Positions 47,812 to 60,163 of a stretch of 64,000 bases of DNA are shown here, piece by piece. Each line of letters opens with the position of its first letter. Positions within the stretch are counted from its first letter, which is position 1. The translations under genes and the position numbers were made by a program. The stretch is from Candidatus Tisiphia endosymbiont of Dascillus cervinus (GTDB lineage: Bacteria; Pseudomonadota; Alphaproteobacteria; Rickettsiales; Rickettsiaceae), in assembly GCF_964026405.1 (NCBI RefSeq), contig NZ_OZ032146.1:372001-436000 (forward strand), written 5' to 3'. Below the pieces are notes generated by a model. That model had not been told where the DNA came from. It searched no databases and worked only from the letters and a program-made list of their open reading frames with translations.

Positions 47812-48740
47812 TTATGATATTCCAATTGAATCATAAATATTACTGATCATCTTTGGTATAACAGCATTGCCAAGCTGTTGATAACCTTTTATCCCTTCTA
47901 TAACATGGTGATTTTTTGGAAATCCCATTAAGTTTTTACATTCATTAACTGATAATCGTCTAATTCTATTATTAATTAAATATAAGCCAGTTCTTGCACC
48001 TACTCCTCCACCAAAAGCGGAAAGAGTTATTGCATGTCCCAAGGGGCTATAGATTCTTTCTCCTTGACCGCCTTTATTAACATAACCAATTCTTAGAGGT
48101 CTTAAATTTCTTTATTGCCATCTATTACTATGTCATCTCTTTTAATATATAAACTATCATCAACTTTTTCTTCTAAAATATCATCCAAATAAACTTTTGC
48201 AAAAGTTTCTTTTGGCGGTAAATATTTAAATTTTAGATCATTATCGTAATCTTTACGTAAACAAACAAAATAAACCCTTTCTCTTGATTGAGGTATACCA
48301 AAAAAAGAAGAATTTAGAATATGCCTATAAACTTTATAACCAATTTCATCCAATTTTATATCTATTGTTTTAATTACCGATCCATTATCAATATTAATTA
48401 TATTTTTGACGTTCTCAAGCAATAAAACATACGGTTTATGATATTGGGCGATTCTAATTATTTCATAAAATAATCTTCCGTTACTGCCTTTTAATCCCAA
48501 TTGCTTACCAGAAATACTAAAGGGTTGACAAGGAAAACCTGCACATAGAATATCGTGTTTTGGTATTTTTTTTTCTGAGATTTCATTTAAATCGCCATAA
48601 GGTCTTTCTCCGAAATTTTTTACATAAGTTTCTTGAATATCCTTATCTATATCTGAAGAAAAAACACACTCCATTCCTTTTCCTTCTAAAGCAATCCTAA
48701 ATCCACCAATACCGCAAAACAAGTCTATAAATTTATACAC
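47812..48740 (-). pseudogene. DNA (cytosine-5-)-methyltransferase, frameshifted
   Basis: All C5-methyltransferase motifs are present over two frames: I FIDLFCGIGGFRIALE, IV GFPCQPFSISG (catalytic Cys), VI LLENVKNI, VIII QSRERVYFVCL, IX RRLSVNECKNLMGFP and X QQLGNAVIPKM. The first frame stops at 48102 (GNKEI-stop). The second picks up one base off as RPLRIGYVNKGGQGERIYSPLGHA. The target recognition domain, between VIII and IX, is the part hit, so a truncated product would not methylate. About 310 residues originally. Confidence 0.9.
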
Positions 48741-49165
48741 ATTATTCCTGTTTAAATAAGTTATGATATAGTTAATTCCGTTAGATTTAATCAGGGCAAT
48801 TTAAGAACCGTACCAATAGTTGGTATAAATATAATCTTAACTACTATCGATGTCATTCCTGCAAAAGTGGAAATGACATCGCTTTTAGCTAAGAGTTCCT
48901 TGGGTTAGGTATATAGAATGTTGGCAAAGTCATATAAATGCTATATAAAGCAAATTTTTAAGTAATTCTTTAATTAAATTGCCAACAAAATAAGTAAAAA
49001 AGTAAAATTATATAATATATTCTCAAAATATGACGATAATTTTACTTTATTACTACTTTGCCAACACCCTTTAATATCATTTGAGTATATATACTCTAGA
49101 ATAGAAAATCAAGAATTGCATCGTCATTATCCAAGATTCTTGCGGTACTCAGCTGTATTTTTTAC
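48741..49165. other. Intergenic region with two palindromic structures
   Basis: GATGTCATT and AATGACATC pair around TCCTGCAAAAGTGG (about 48859-48883). A 146-base AT-rich structure with 11-base inverted ends (48920-49065) follows. No coding frame is supported. Confidence 0.5.
48920..49065. repeat. 146-base inverted-repeat structure
   Basis: GTTGGCAAAGT (48920-48930) is inverted at 49055-49065 (ACTTTGCCAAC). An inner AAAGTAAAATTAT/ATAATTTTACTTT pair gives a second stem. It resembles a non-autonomous element, but no target duplication is visible. Confidence 0.5.
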
Positions 49166-49738
49166 TCAAAAATTCTTCAGTTGACGGGTAGTCCTATTAT
49201 TGCAATATACTTTTTGGACTAAAAATGACCCCAAAAATATACATATATAAACTGTTAATGAATATGCACATTTAAATAATACTTCTTTTAAAAACATCGA
49301 CAAAACTCTACTTGTAGAGAATATATTTACAAAAAATCCTGACATCACAATGCCATCTACAACCGCACCCATCATTAAACCAGCAAAATTTCTTGTATTC
49401 AAAGAACATGTTGACTTGAGTTGTACAAATACACTTGTACTACAATATGTTGATAACAATATAGATACAAAAGATACAAGTATAATTCCATTAATAACAC
49501 GACCATGAATATAATAATTGAAGTCCCATAACAAACAAAAGCTTACTATTATACACAACGTTACAGCAATCCAAGCTTTTTTCCTACCATATAGTTCAGA
49601 TATGATATTTGCAGTTACAGCTAAAAACACAAATACTAAAGAACACTGAGATATTTTATTAAAAAGATTTAATGAATAAGTGAATATACCAAGTAGTATT
49701 ACTAGTAGTATGTAAAACTTAGTGTTAATATTGTTCAT
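49166..49738 (-). CDS. VUT-family (YhhQ-like) queuosine-precursor transporter
   Basis: 190 residues from ATG 49738, chosen because a strong GGAGG lies 5 bases upstream; a longer in-frame start at 49771 lacks one. Five to six hydrophobic helices. ANIISELYGRKKAWIAV is the VUT signature (compare ANLITExYG in YhhQ), followed by GLMMGAVVDGIVMSGFF. Family members import queuosine precursors for tRNA modification. The substrate is inferred from the family only. Confidence 0.8.
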   Translation of the reverse strand: MNNINTKFYILLVILLGIFTYSLNLFNKISQCSLVFVFLAVTANIISELYGRKKAWIAVTLCIIVSFCLLWDFNYYIHGRVINGIILVSFVSILLSTYCSTSVFVQLKSTCSLNTRNFAGLMMGAVVDGIVMSGFFVNIFSTSRVLSMFLKEVLFKCAYSLTVYICIFLGSFLVQKVYCNNRTTRQLKNF

Positions 49739-49771
49739 ATTACCTCCTTCTTTTTGTTCTAATTTTATCAA

Positions 49772-50031
49772 ATAATATGGATTATTGTTAGTAGATAATT
49801 TAGTTGATTTTTTAAAACTTACTTTTTAAAAGACTTGCTTGCAAGGGTAGTTAAATGATTTGGAGAATTGGAACACAAAACAACAAATGTCTAATGACAA
49901 TTTGTATACTCTTACGCTTTTAAGAATTGTTTTTTAAAAACATCAGGAACTCACGTATTACTTTAGTTTACCCCTCATTTTCAAATGCAATTCGTAGGAT
50001 CATTTGAGTGTACATGACCTTTACAAAAAAC
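49772..50031. other. Intergenic region upstream of the 5S gene end
   Basis: About 260 AT-rich bases between the VUT gene leader and the 5S rRNA processing stem. I see nothing I can name. Confidence 0.4.
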
Positions 50032-50042
50032 TTGCATTGCAA

Positions 50043-50158
50043 GCTTGGCAGCGACTTACTCTCCCATGCCTCAGGGCATAGTACCATCAGCACTACGAGG
50101 TTTCACGTTCGAGTTCGGTATGGGATCGGGTGTTTCACTCGTGCTATAACCACCAAGC
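50043..50158 (-). rRNA. rrf: 5S ribosomal RNA
   Basis: Read on the minus strand it begins GCTTGGTGGTTATAGCACGA, contains CACCCGATCCCATACCGAAC and CATGGGAGAGTAAGTCGCTG, and ends CCAAGC: canonical 5S. The end helix extends outwards into flanking sequence (TTGCATTGCAAGCTTGG at 50032-50048 with CCAAGCTAGCAATACAA at 50153-50169, two mismatches), a probable processing stem. Confidence 0.95.
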
Positions 50159-50244
50159 TAGCAATACAAATTTTTTTATATATAGACTTCTTTAGACATT
50201 TATTCATAGAACCATAATTTCAAAAGAGGTCTAAAATTTGAGTT

Positions 50245-50262
50245 GTTGATAAAACTGAAAAC
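50245..50262 (-). other. 23S processing stem, 3' arm
   Basis: GTTGATAAAACTGAAAAC is the exact complement of 53198-53215 on the other side of the 23S gene. In the transcript the two 18-base arms would close the whole 23S RNA in a stem of the RNase III type. Confidence 0.8.
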
Positions 50263-50313
50263 CTTTTTATGTTTCTTGCAGAATTAATGCTGTACACAAG
50301 TACAACCTCAGCA

Positions 50314-53090
<2,777 letters not shown>

Positions 53091-53197
53091 TTGATTCTTT
53101 TAAAGCTTGAGATTGTACGATGTGTACAGAACTAATTCTGCTACTTATACAGTATCCACTCACGATCATAAATTTTTATTATCGCAGTGTGTATTTA

Positions 53198-53215
53198 GTT
53201 TTCAGTTTTATCAAC
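53198..53215 (-). other. 23S processing stem, 5' arm
   Basis: GTTTTCAGTTTTATCAAC on the plus strand, exact inverted copy of 50245-50262, lying between the promoter and the 23S 5' end. Confidence 0.8.
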
Positions 53216-53253
53216 TTTTCAAACAGCTACAGGATTTTTGCCCTGTGTGAAGT

Positions 53254-53282
53254 TTTATACCGATTATTCAGAACAATGTCAA
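53254..53282 (-). promoter_or_regulatory. 23S-5S rRNA promoter
   Basis: On the minus strand TTGACA (53282-53277), a 17-base spacer, then TATAAA (53259-53254). This near-consensus sigma-70 promoter is about 165 bases before the 23S 5' end and upstream of the processing stem. It begins 8 bases beyond the pentapeptide gene stop, so the rRNA unit is independent of that gene. Confidence 0.82.
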
Positions 53283-53290
53283 ACATTATT

Positions 53291-56200
53291 TTATCTGATT
53301 AACAGATTTGTTTGTCTTTCTTTGTTAGCATTTCTATCATATCTTTCTCTATGTTCATTTGATGATATTGTTTGACTTGCTTTAGGTACTGGTGGAATAA
53401 CTTCTATTTTTTTTACAGTAGCTTTATTCAAATCTACATTTTTTAGCAAAGGATTTGATTTAACTTCTTCGCTTATATTCCCAACAACTCTTATATTATC
53501 TAAATTCATTGTTTTTTCCGGATGTTTTTTATTATATTTTTTAATTTCCGGAAGAAGTGTAGTTAAAGTATTACCATCAATGGTAGCTCCTTCAAAGTCT
53601 ATATGTTCTTTAAAAGTAACTCTCTTAAAAGAGCATTCTTTCAATTCAACATTTTTCATAGAACATTTTCCTAATGTCACTTCATTAAAATTAAATCCTT
53701 TAATTTCAAAATCATCTAATTTCATATCTACTTTTTCAAAAGATAATCCTCTCAAATCTTTATTATTTAAGGAATAATCAAGTATCGGTGAATACTCAGA
53801 TGAATTATTTCGACTATATTTCTCATCCTGCTCCTGAAAGATAGAAGATAAATCTATTTTCTTGTCTGACTTAGCTATCACAAGAGGATTGGGCAAAACA
53901 TCTTCAATAATTTGGTTCATTTTTTCACCAATTACTTTTTCACGTGTTGAATTAGACACAAAATGTTTTTGGAAATTATACTTCCAAAGGTTAACAGTAG
54001 CTTCTACAGCTAAACTTAGAACTTTTGTATCAGATAACAAATTAATCAATGGACGAACCATTGCACTATATTCTCCCTTCTTATATGAAGCCGTTATTGT
54101 TCCTACTTCCTTAGCATGATCCCCTAGTGCTTTAACAATTGCTTCACCTTTTAGTTTTAGTTTTTTACCCATCTCGGTTTCATTTAAAAATTTCTCAACC
54201 ACAGGGCCAAGGTCTTTAGCATGTTTTATTAAAAGCTCCGGTATTTTTTCTTGTAAAACTTCTTTAACCTTAGGATTATCCTTATTAAACTTAATAAGAG
54301 AGTTTACTAATTTACCAACTTTTTCTGCTTGTTTGGATTCAGGTACGTTCATAACCTCTTTAGTTTGCTCAATGATTCGCTCTAACCCCTCTTTGTCTGC
54401 TAAACAACTTTCAGTAAGTTCTGATATTATCGGTAAAACATCAACAATAAATGGAATAGTTGCTGCTGTTGCATCACGTACAAATTTAGGATTCAGACCA
54501 ATAGATCTTATATTTTGCTGCACTTCTGTTTTATCCAAAAATTCTAAAATATTCTTTTTATTATCAGCAAAATATTGTGGTAGAGTCGATTTTAAGGCAG
54601 GAGCTAGATCTTGAACAACCTTACTAGTATTATCTAAAATAGACAATATCATGGCTCTTTGCGTTCCTATTATTTCTTCTTTTCGAGTTGGAGATAAATT
54701 TTTATTAGTCAATAATTCCAAGCCCAAATCTTGATGTTTCATATAGAACTCATAGATCATAACCATTTCAGGAGTATGCTCTAATATCGTGCTACTTGCA
54801 TTAGTTGCTAGTGATACAGTATCCCTAAAAAATTCTTTTGACACAAATCTAGTAAATTTATCGTCTAGAACATTCTCAGCAATTTTGGTAATTTCTTTTT
54901 GATTAGCTGAATCACGTAAAAACTCAACTAAATCTTTCTTGACTACTTCTGCTACTTTAGGGCTGGTAAAGATTCCCAAAGCATTTTTAATGATATCACG
55001 CCCTGAATTCTCGTTAGAAATTATTAGATTTTTATAAATTTCTTGTACTTTTTTATTTGATTCTCCTTCTAATACGCCACCTCCTAATTTTAGCACCAAC
55101 GGCACTATCCTTCTAATAAAATTTTTATCTACTCCATCAAATATATCAGGATTAACTCTACTAGCTTCTGTAGGTGAAATCATTGGAGCGGGATTTAACA
55201 CAGCTCCTAAAACTGGCAACAAAACACGCTGAGCGATCTGATCTTTCAATAGATCAGATCGTGCTTCATTCAGAGCAGGAATATATATATCAGCCACTGC
55301 ACCAGCTCCCTTGATTAGATTAGATACATGCTCTACTTGTTCTTTTTGTAATTTTTGCCTTTCTTCAATTAGCAACTTATCACTTAATAATTTTCCACTC
55401 ACTTCTTGAAATTTCAGAAAATCAGCATATAGCTCATCATATAATAGCTTCTTTGTATCCAGCGGATTCCTAATAGCTGAAGGTACTATAGTAGCAATAT
55501 CAAGAAGAAATGTCCCTGTCTCTTTTAATAAACCTACAGCGATGTGAGGTAAATTCTCTAGTGTTAATTCTAATTGCTCCGCTTTTTTTACTTGCTCCAA
55601 TTGTTTTTGCTCTTCTTGAAGCTTTTGCGGAATAATTTCTTGACCATTTTGAATGAATATGCCTTGTAAACCAATCAAATTTACGTCCACAATATCAGTA
55701 TCAATATCGACCGTAGCTTTAGACAAATCAGCCTCAGCTAACTTTGCCGCACGTAAATTAACTCCTTCTAACTTAACCTTTTCTGCTTGTACTTTTTCCA
55801 ATATCGCTTGCTGCAATTTTGATTTTGTAAGATCACCATTCATGAATATTACTTCGGTAAAATCACCTTCCTGAGCGTCAATACTCCTCATTATACTATT
55901 CGAGAAATCAGCCTTTTGTGCATGAACTTTTTTTAGTATACTATAACTTGCATTGATTCCTTTAGCCTTCGCTCCTTCTAAAATCGCCTCTGTTAAGTTA
56001 GCAAATTTGACCTCTACTCCTTCTAAAATTGCATTTCTGAAATTCGCCTTTTGTGCTTCCACCATATTTAGATTGGCATTAATAAAATTCACTCCTTCAG
56101 CATTAATCCTTCTTAGAATAGCTGCTTCTAAATTCGCTCCATCCAACTTAGTCAAACCACTTAACTCAACATCCGACAAATCTAATCCTTTTGCTTCTAT

Positions 56201-57727
56201 GTTCTGCAATATAGTATCTTTAAATTTTGCTTTATGTGCTTTGGTCTTTTCCATCAAAGCATTAGATAAATTACTCTCTATAATTTGACACTCTGTTAAA
56301 ATAGCTTTATCTAATATTGCATGCTGCATTTGTACTCTTCGTAAATCTGCTGAGATTAAAGAAATACCTTGCAAATCTGCCTGATTAAATGTTGAATCAG
56401 TAAATTTTGCATTATCCCATTTACCTTTTTTTATATTCGCATAATCAAAGTTGGAGTTATTTATCACAACCTCCTGACCATTAGAACAAGCCATAAAAGC
56501 ATGTGTAAACTGACTATTATCAACGACTGCCTGACTTAAATTACTATTAAAAAAATTCGCGTTATCTGCTTTAGACCCTAAAAAATTAGCTCCATCAAGT
56601 TCTGCACTCTCGAAATTCGCTTCACTAATATTAGTACCATTAAATCTACATCCGGATAAAACGGACCCCGCGAACACAGCACCCCCTAAATCTGCTCCAG
56701 AGAAATCTAAATTAGATAAATCAACTCTATCATACCATTCATTATTAGTAGAAGTATCAACTCTACTAGAACAATCTGCAATAATTCTTGCTCCTGATCT
56801 TATCTGTGATTTCTCTAATTTAGATTTAGCAAAATCATTTAAACTTAAATTCTCATTACTCTTTCTTGCCTGCAAATATTGCTCTATATCTTTCCGAGCT
56901 AAGGGTACATATTGCGTTTCTTGATTTCGCTGTTCTTTAGTTGATCCTCGTACATAAGCTGGATCAAAAGTACAACTGCTACTGCCAAAAATGTTTTGAA
57001 AAGTTTCATGCATTGAATTATCTTCTCTAGGAAATATTTTTTGCTCAACCATTAGCTTCAGCTCTTCTTGCAGCCTATCATATTCTGAATTCCCGGTTTT
57101 ATAACCTCCAATACGCCAAGCCTGAGCTTTCAAGCTTAACTTCTTCTCCGCCTCCTCTAATTCTTTTTGTTTACTACTTATAATATCTTGCTGCTCTTTT
57201 TTGCGAACTAAGTCACTTTTTATGTCAGCATATTTTCTGCCTAAAGAAGAAGTGGTACTGAATTTTATCCCCTCAATATCACGTTCTTTCCCTATTTGAG
57301 AGTATCCTTTATAGCCATCAGAAAACCTACAATTAGCAAGGTCATCCCCTCTAAAATCTATGTTTTTTAGAATAGTATCTTCGAAATAAGCATTGTCAAA
57401 ATCAACATCACAAAACATCGCATCAGCTAAATTACATCCTGTAAAAGTAGTATTTTTAAGTATACAACCAGTAAAATCTCCTCCGCTTAGGTCTGTTACA
57501 TTACCAGATCTACTAAAAGTCCTATCGGATAAATCTGCAACTACTACTACATTATCATCTGAAAAATATTTTTCCTTTAAATATTGATTAAGGCTTAAAC
57601 TTTCCTTAGGGTCACTTGCTAAAGTTGCATGCTGAGCTGTAATATAATCCTTTATATCCTTGCTAGTAGGACGAAATTTTTCAATCTTAACAGCGAGATC
57701 ATAGACAACAGGTTTATTTTTCACCAT
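53291..57727 (-). CDS. Giant pentapeptide-repeat protein
   Basis: 1478 residues. Three blocks of A(D/N)LXX-type repeats form probable right-handed beta-helices: about 62-140, 335-690 and 1325-1385. In the middle block many repeats follow a 15-residue period (for example ANLEAAILRRINAEG, ANLTEAILEGAKAKG). A coiled coil lies at about 165-225. A long helical region without known domains spans about 700-1290. The stretches before blocks 1 and 2 are related to each other (KDIKDYI...SLNQYLKEK and KDIEQYL...SLNDFAKSK). No signal peptide or membrane helix is evident. Function unknown; size and architecture suggest a host-interaction or scaffold protein. Single gene between sucB and the 23S promoter. 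Confidence 0.85.
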   Translation of the reverse strand: MVKNKPVVYDLAVKIEKFRPTSKDIKDYITAQHATLASDPKESLSLNQYLKEKYFSDDNVVVVADLSDRTFSRSGNVTDLSGGDFTGCILKNTTFTGCNLADAMFCDVDFDNAYFEDTILKNIDFRGDDLANCRFSDGYKGYSQIGKERDIEGIKFSTTSSLGRKYADIKSDLVRKKEQQDIISSKQKELEEAEKKLSLKAQAWRIGGYKTGNSEYDRLQEELKLMVEQKIFPREDNSMHETFQNIFGSSSCTFDPAYVRGSTKEQRNQETQYVPLARKDIEQYLQARKSNENLSLNDFAKSKLEKSQIRSGARIIADCSSRVDTSTNNEWYDRVDLSNLDFSGADLGGAVFAGSVLSGCRFNGTNISEANFESAELDGANFLGSKADNANFFNSNLSQAVVDNSQFTHAFMACSNGQEVVINNSNFDYANIKKGKWDNAKFTDSTFNQADLQGISLISADLRRVQMQHAILDKAILTECQIIESNLSNALMEKTKAHKAKFKDTILQNIEAKGLDLSDVELSGLTKLDGANLEAAILRRINAEGVNFINANLNMVEAQKANFRNAILEGVEVKFANLTEAILEGAKAKGINASYSILKKVHAQKADFSNSIMRSIDAQEGDFTEVIFMNGDLTKSKLQQAILEKVQAEKVKLEGVNLRAAKLAEADLSKATVDIDTDIVDVNLIGLQGIFIQNGQEIIPQKLQEEQKQLEQVKKAEQLELTLENLPHIAVGLLKETGTFLLDIATIVPSAIRNPLDTKKLLYDELYADFLKFQEVSGKLLSDKLLIEERQKLQKEQVEHVSNLIKGAGAVADIYIPALNEARSDLLKDQIAQRVLLPVLGAVLNPAPMISPTEASRVNPDIFDGVDKNFIRRIVPLVLKLGGGVLEGESNKKVQEIYKNLIISNENSGRDIIKNALGIFTSPKVAEVVKKDLVEFLRDSANQKEITKIAENVLDDKFTRFVSKEFFRDTVSLATNASSTILEHTPEMVMIYEFYMKHQDLGLELLTNKNLSPTRKEEIIGTQRAMILSILDNTSKVVQDLAPALKSTLPQYFADNKKNILEFLDKTEVQQNIRSIGLNPKFVRDATAATIPFIVDVLPIISELTESCLADKEGLERIIEQTKEVMNVPESKQAEKVGKLVNSLIKFNKDNPKVKEVLQEKIPELLIKHAKDLGPVVEKFLNETEMGKKLKLKGEAIVKALGDHAKEVGTITASYKKGEYSAMVRPLINLLSDTKVLSLAVEATVNLWKYNFQKHFVSNSTREKVIGEKMNQIIEDVLPNPLVIAKSDKKIDLSSIFQEQDEKYSRNNSSEYSPILDYSLNNKDLRGLSFEKVDMKLDDFEIKGFNFNEVTLGKCSMKNVELKECSFKRVTFKEHIDFEGATIDGNTLTTLLPEIKKYNKKHPEKTMNLDNIRVVGNISEEVKSNPLLKNVDLNKATVKKIEVIPPVPKASQTISSNEHRERYDRNANKERQTNLLIR

Positions 57728-57748
57728 AACTTATATTCCTTCTTTGTA

Positions 57749-58936
57749 TTAAAGATTTAATAACAATTTCTCAGGATTTTCAATCAATTCCTTTATTTTT
57801 ACAAGAAAAGTAACTGCTTCTTTGCCATCAATAATACGATGATCATAAGATAAAGCAACGTACATCATGGGATGTATTTCTATCTTACCATTAACCACTA
57901 CTGGTCTTTCTTCGGTCTTGTGAAGACCTAAAATACCAGATTGAGGAGGGTTAATAATCGGAGTTGACAATAGTGATCCATAAACACCGCCATTTGAAAT
58001 GGTAAATGTTCCACCTGATAGATCAGACATAGATAATTTTCCTTCTCTAGCCTTTTTACCCAAACCAGCAATTTCTTTCTCAACCTTAGCAAAACTCAAT
58101 TTGTCAGCCTGCTTAACTATTGGCACTACTAGACCCTGCTCTGTTCCTACTGCAACACCAATATCATAATAATTCTTATACAGAATCTCATCCCCTTCTA
58201 TCTCGGCGTTTACCGATGGAACTGCTTTAAGAGCTTCAATAGTAGCTTTTACAAAAAATGACATAAATCCTAGCTTCACGCCATGCTTCTTCTCAAACTC
58301 TTCACGATACTGCATACGCAAATTAATAACTTTCAACATATCAATTTCATTAAAAGTAGTTAGAATGGCTGCAGTATTTTGTGATTGTTTTAAACGATCC
58401 GCTATAGTTTTACGAAGACGTGACATTTTAACACGCTCAACCATCCCTTCATTTGTACGTACAATATTGGCTATAACAGGTAATTCTGTTTCTTTTGCAG
58501 GCGGGGTATTTATGAACTCTAGTACATCTCCCTTGGTCACTCTGCCTTCTCGACCAGTACCTTTTATGTCAGCTAATTGCAGTTTATTTTCGCTCACTAA
58601 TCTTTGCACCGAGGGCGGAACATCAACCTTGTTGGTACTTGCAGGTTGCTGTTTTATCTCTTTGTCTAGTGTACTAAGTGAAGCTACACTAGAAGCTTCT
58701 CCTTCGGTAATTTGTCCTACGCTCTCACCCACATATACTGTATCACCCTCATTCTTAAGTATTTTGCTTATTACACCAGAGGAAAGTGCATTTACTGCTA
58801 ACGTAACTTTCTCTGTCTCAAGTTCTAAAAGTAGCTCATCCACTTTTACTGCATCTCCTTGTTTTTTATGCCACTTAGCAATAGCCGCTTCTGATACAGA
58901 CTCTCCAAGAGATGGAACTATAATTTCAATACTCAT
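57749..58936 (-). CDS. sucB: 2-oxoglutarate dehydrogenase E2 (dihydrolipoyl succinyltransferase)
   Basis: Core of the TCA-cycle 2-oxoglutarate dehydrogenase complex. 395 residues from ATG 58936 ([17 protein letters not shown]). One lipoyl domain with the lipoylated Lys in [12 protein letters not shown], a peripheral-subunit-binding domain ([35 protein letters not shown]), and the catalytic domain ending [13 protein letters not shown] with the His-Asp pair. sucA is not in the window. Confidence 0.97.
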   Translation of the reverse strand: MSIEIIVPSLGESVSEAAIAKWHKKQGDAVKVDELLLELETEKVTLAVNALSSGVISKILKNEGDTVYVGESVGQITEGEASSVASLSTLDKEIKQQPASTNKVDVPPSVQRLVSENKLQLADIKGTGREGRVTKGDVLEFINTPPAKETELPVIANIVRTNEGMVERVKMSRLRKTIADRLKQSQNTAAILTTFNEIDMLKVINLRMQYREEFEKKHGVKLGFMSFFVKATIEALKAVPSVNAEIEGDEILYKNYYDIGVAVGTEQGLVVPIVKQADKLSFAKVEKEIAGLGKKAREGKLSMSDLSGGTFTISNGGVYGSLLSTPIINPPQSGILGLHKTEERPVVVNGKIEIHPMMYVALSYDHRIIDGKEAVTFLVKIKELIENPEKLLLNL

Positions 58937-59126
58937 AATTATTTTATTCTCCCAATTATATTCTATTATACTATTATTTATATCTTGCACTAATAACAAA
59001 AATTGTTTTAGCACTCAAATGATGTTAAAAACATCTATCTATAAAACATCTATTTTTTGCAGTCATTTTAGTATACTATTATTTTATTTACCACTAATAT
59101 ATATTAAGGATATTATAGGGAATGAA

Positions 59127-59909
59127 ATGAAAGATCGGAAAGAAATTGAGCCATATATGGCATATAAGCCTACTCAGATATATAATGTCTTGAAAGATTT
59201 ATCTAGAAGGCAAGGATATAAACTATCAGCAGAGACGTATGAAAATCCGGGGAATCCGGGGAATCCTGAGAATAAAATCAATTATTATCTTAAAAATGAC
59301 AATAATTATATCACTGCTCCATCTCATGATGCTCAAAAAGGTAGTACGCTTACAACAACTGCAGCCCCATTAAAGGATACACTTGGAGTATTAAACCAAG
59401 ATACTAACTGGAAGAAAGCAATAATTCCTATTTGTCAGTCTAACAAATATTTTTTTGGACTTCTGACAAGGAAACACTTCACATATTTAGAACTTAATAA
59501 AGATAATGCTGGCAATATAACATCTCATCATCAGGATTCCAAAGGATGGCTTAGCCGTTTCTACCCACTAAAGCCAATTAGAGACTCACTAGAAGAAACA
59601 TTTGGAAAAGATAGAGTTACCTTTAAATCATCATATCTAGGTCATCAGAAAATAGCTGATAATATAAATTGCGGTCGATTTATCCTGTCTTATATAAAAA
59701 ACGTTATTACTGGTGATCCTGCTAAAAATAAAATAAATCCTCAAACTCAGACGAGTTTATTTAGCGATTTTGACACAACAATTAACAAACCACCTAAGGA
59801 GGAAAAGATTTTACCTAAAGCTAAAGTCTCAACACCAAAACCCCCAAATATGGTAGACCACGTATCACGCATTAGTAGAAAACCTAATAATCCAGCAAGA
59901 ACACATTAA
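59127..59909 (+). CDS. Candidate CE-clan (Ulp1/YopJ-like) cysteine protease, possible effector
   Basis: 260 residues from ATG 59127; the longer frame upstream is antisense to sucB. The middle part has the order expected of CE-clan ubiquitin/SUMO-like proteases: IIPI (99-102), His117 in RKHFTYLELN, Asp137-Ser138 in SHHQDSKG, Gln174 in GHQKIAD and Cys182 in NINCGRFILSYI. Spacings are close to Ulp1 (H to D 20 against 17; Q to C 8 against 6). The N-terminal region has the repeat PGNPGNPEN. The C-terminal tail is Pro/Lys-rich and probably disordered, as in secreted effectors. No signal peptide. The family call is by motif, not by search. Confidence 0.55.
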   Translation: MKDRKEIEPYMAYKPTQIYNVLKDLSRRQGYKLSAETYENPGNPGNPENKINYYLKNDNNYITAPSHDAQKGSTLTTTAAPLKDTLGVLNQDTNWKKAIIPICQSNKYFFGLLTRKHFTYLELNKDNAGNITSHHQDSKGWLSRFYPLKPIRDSLEETFGKDRVTFKSSYLGHQKIADNINCGRFILSYIKNVITGDPAKNKINPQTQTSLFSDFDTTINKPPKEEKILPKAKVSTPKPPNMVDHVSRISRKPNNPARTH

Positions 59910-59920
59910 GTCACGCGAAT

Positions 59921-60063
59921 TCGATATAAGAATTAATAATTCTTATATCGATACTTGCTTTGTTATAAGGAAAAATGCACTCTTGAAGCGACTGACGCGG
60001 GTGCATTTTAACTTTTTTCATCATTCAATATGTGATTTTAATAATTAAAATCACATATTGAAT
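59921..60063. repeat. Three-hairpin compound element, copy 2
   Basis: Hairpin 1: TCGATATAAGAATT (59921-59934) with its complement (59938-59951). Hairpin 2: AAAATGCAC (59972-59980) with GTGCATTTT (60001-60009), the loop containing TTGAAGCGACTGACGCG. Hairpin 3: a perfect 20-base stem, 60023-60042 with 60044-60063, beginning ATTCAATATGTG. It occupies the gap between the convergent protease-like gene and nrdB. Confidence 0.85.
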
Positions 60064-60163
60064 AGAGTATTATATTTTAACAATCAGGTGGGCAGCCGCT
60101 TCAAACATGATTGTTTCTATATATAATACTGAATTCGATGTAACTTGTTACATCGAATTCAGG

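Noticed and set aside
55653-56288. Open frames on the plus strand opposite the pentapeptide gene
   Set aside because: Long antisense frames are expected opposite regular A(D/N)LXX repeats. The codon pattern belongs to the minus strand.
58365-59126. N-terminal extension of the protease-like frame
   Set aside because: This part is antisense to sucB, a certain gene. A good ATG at 59127 starts the sense region.
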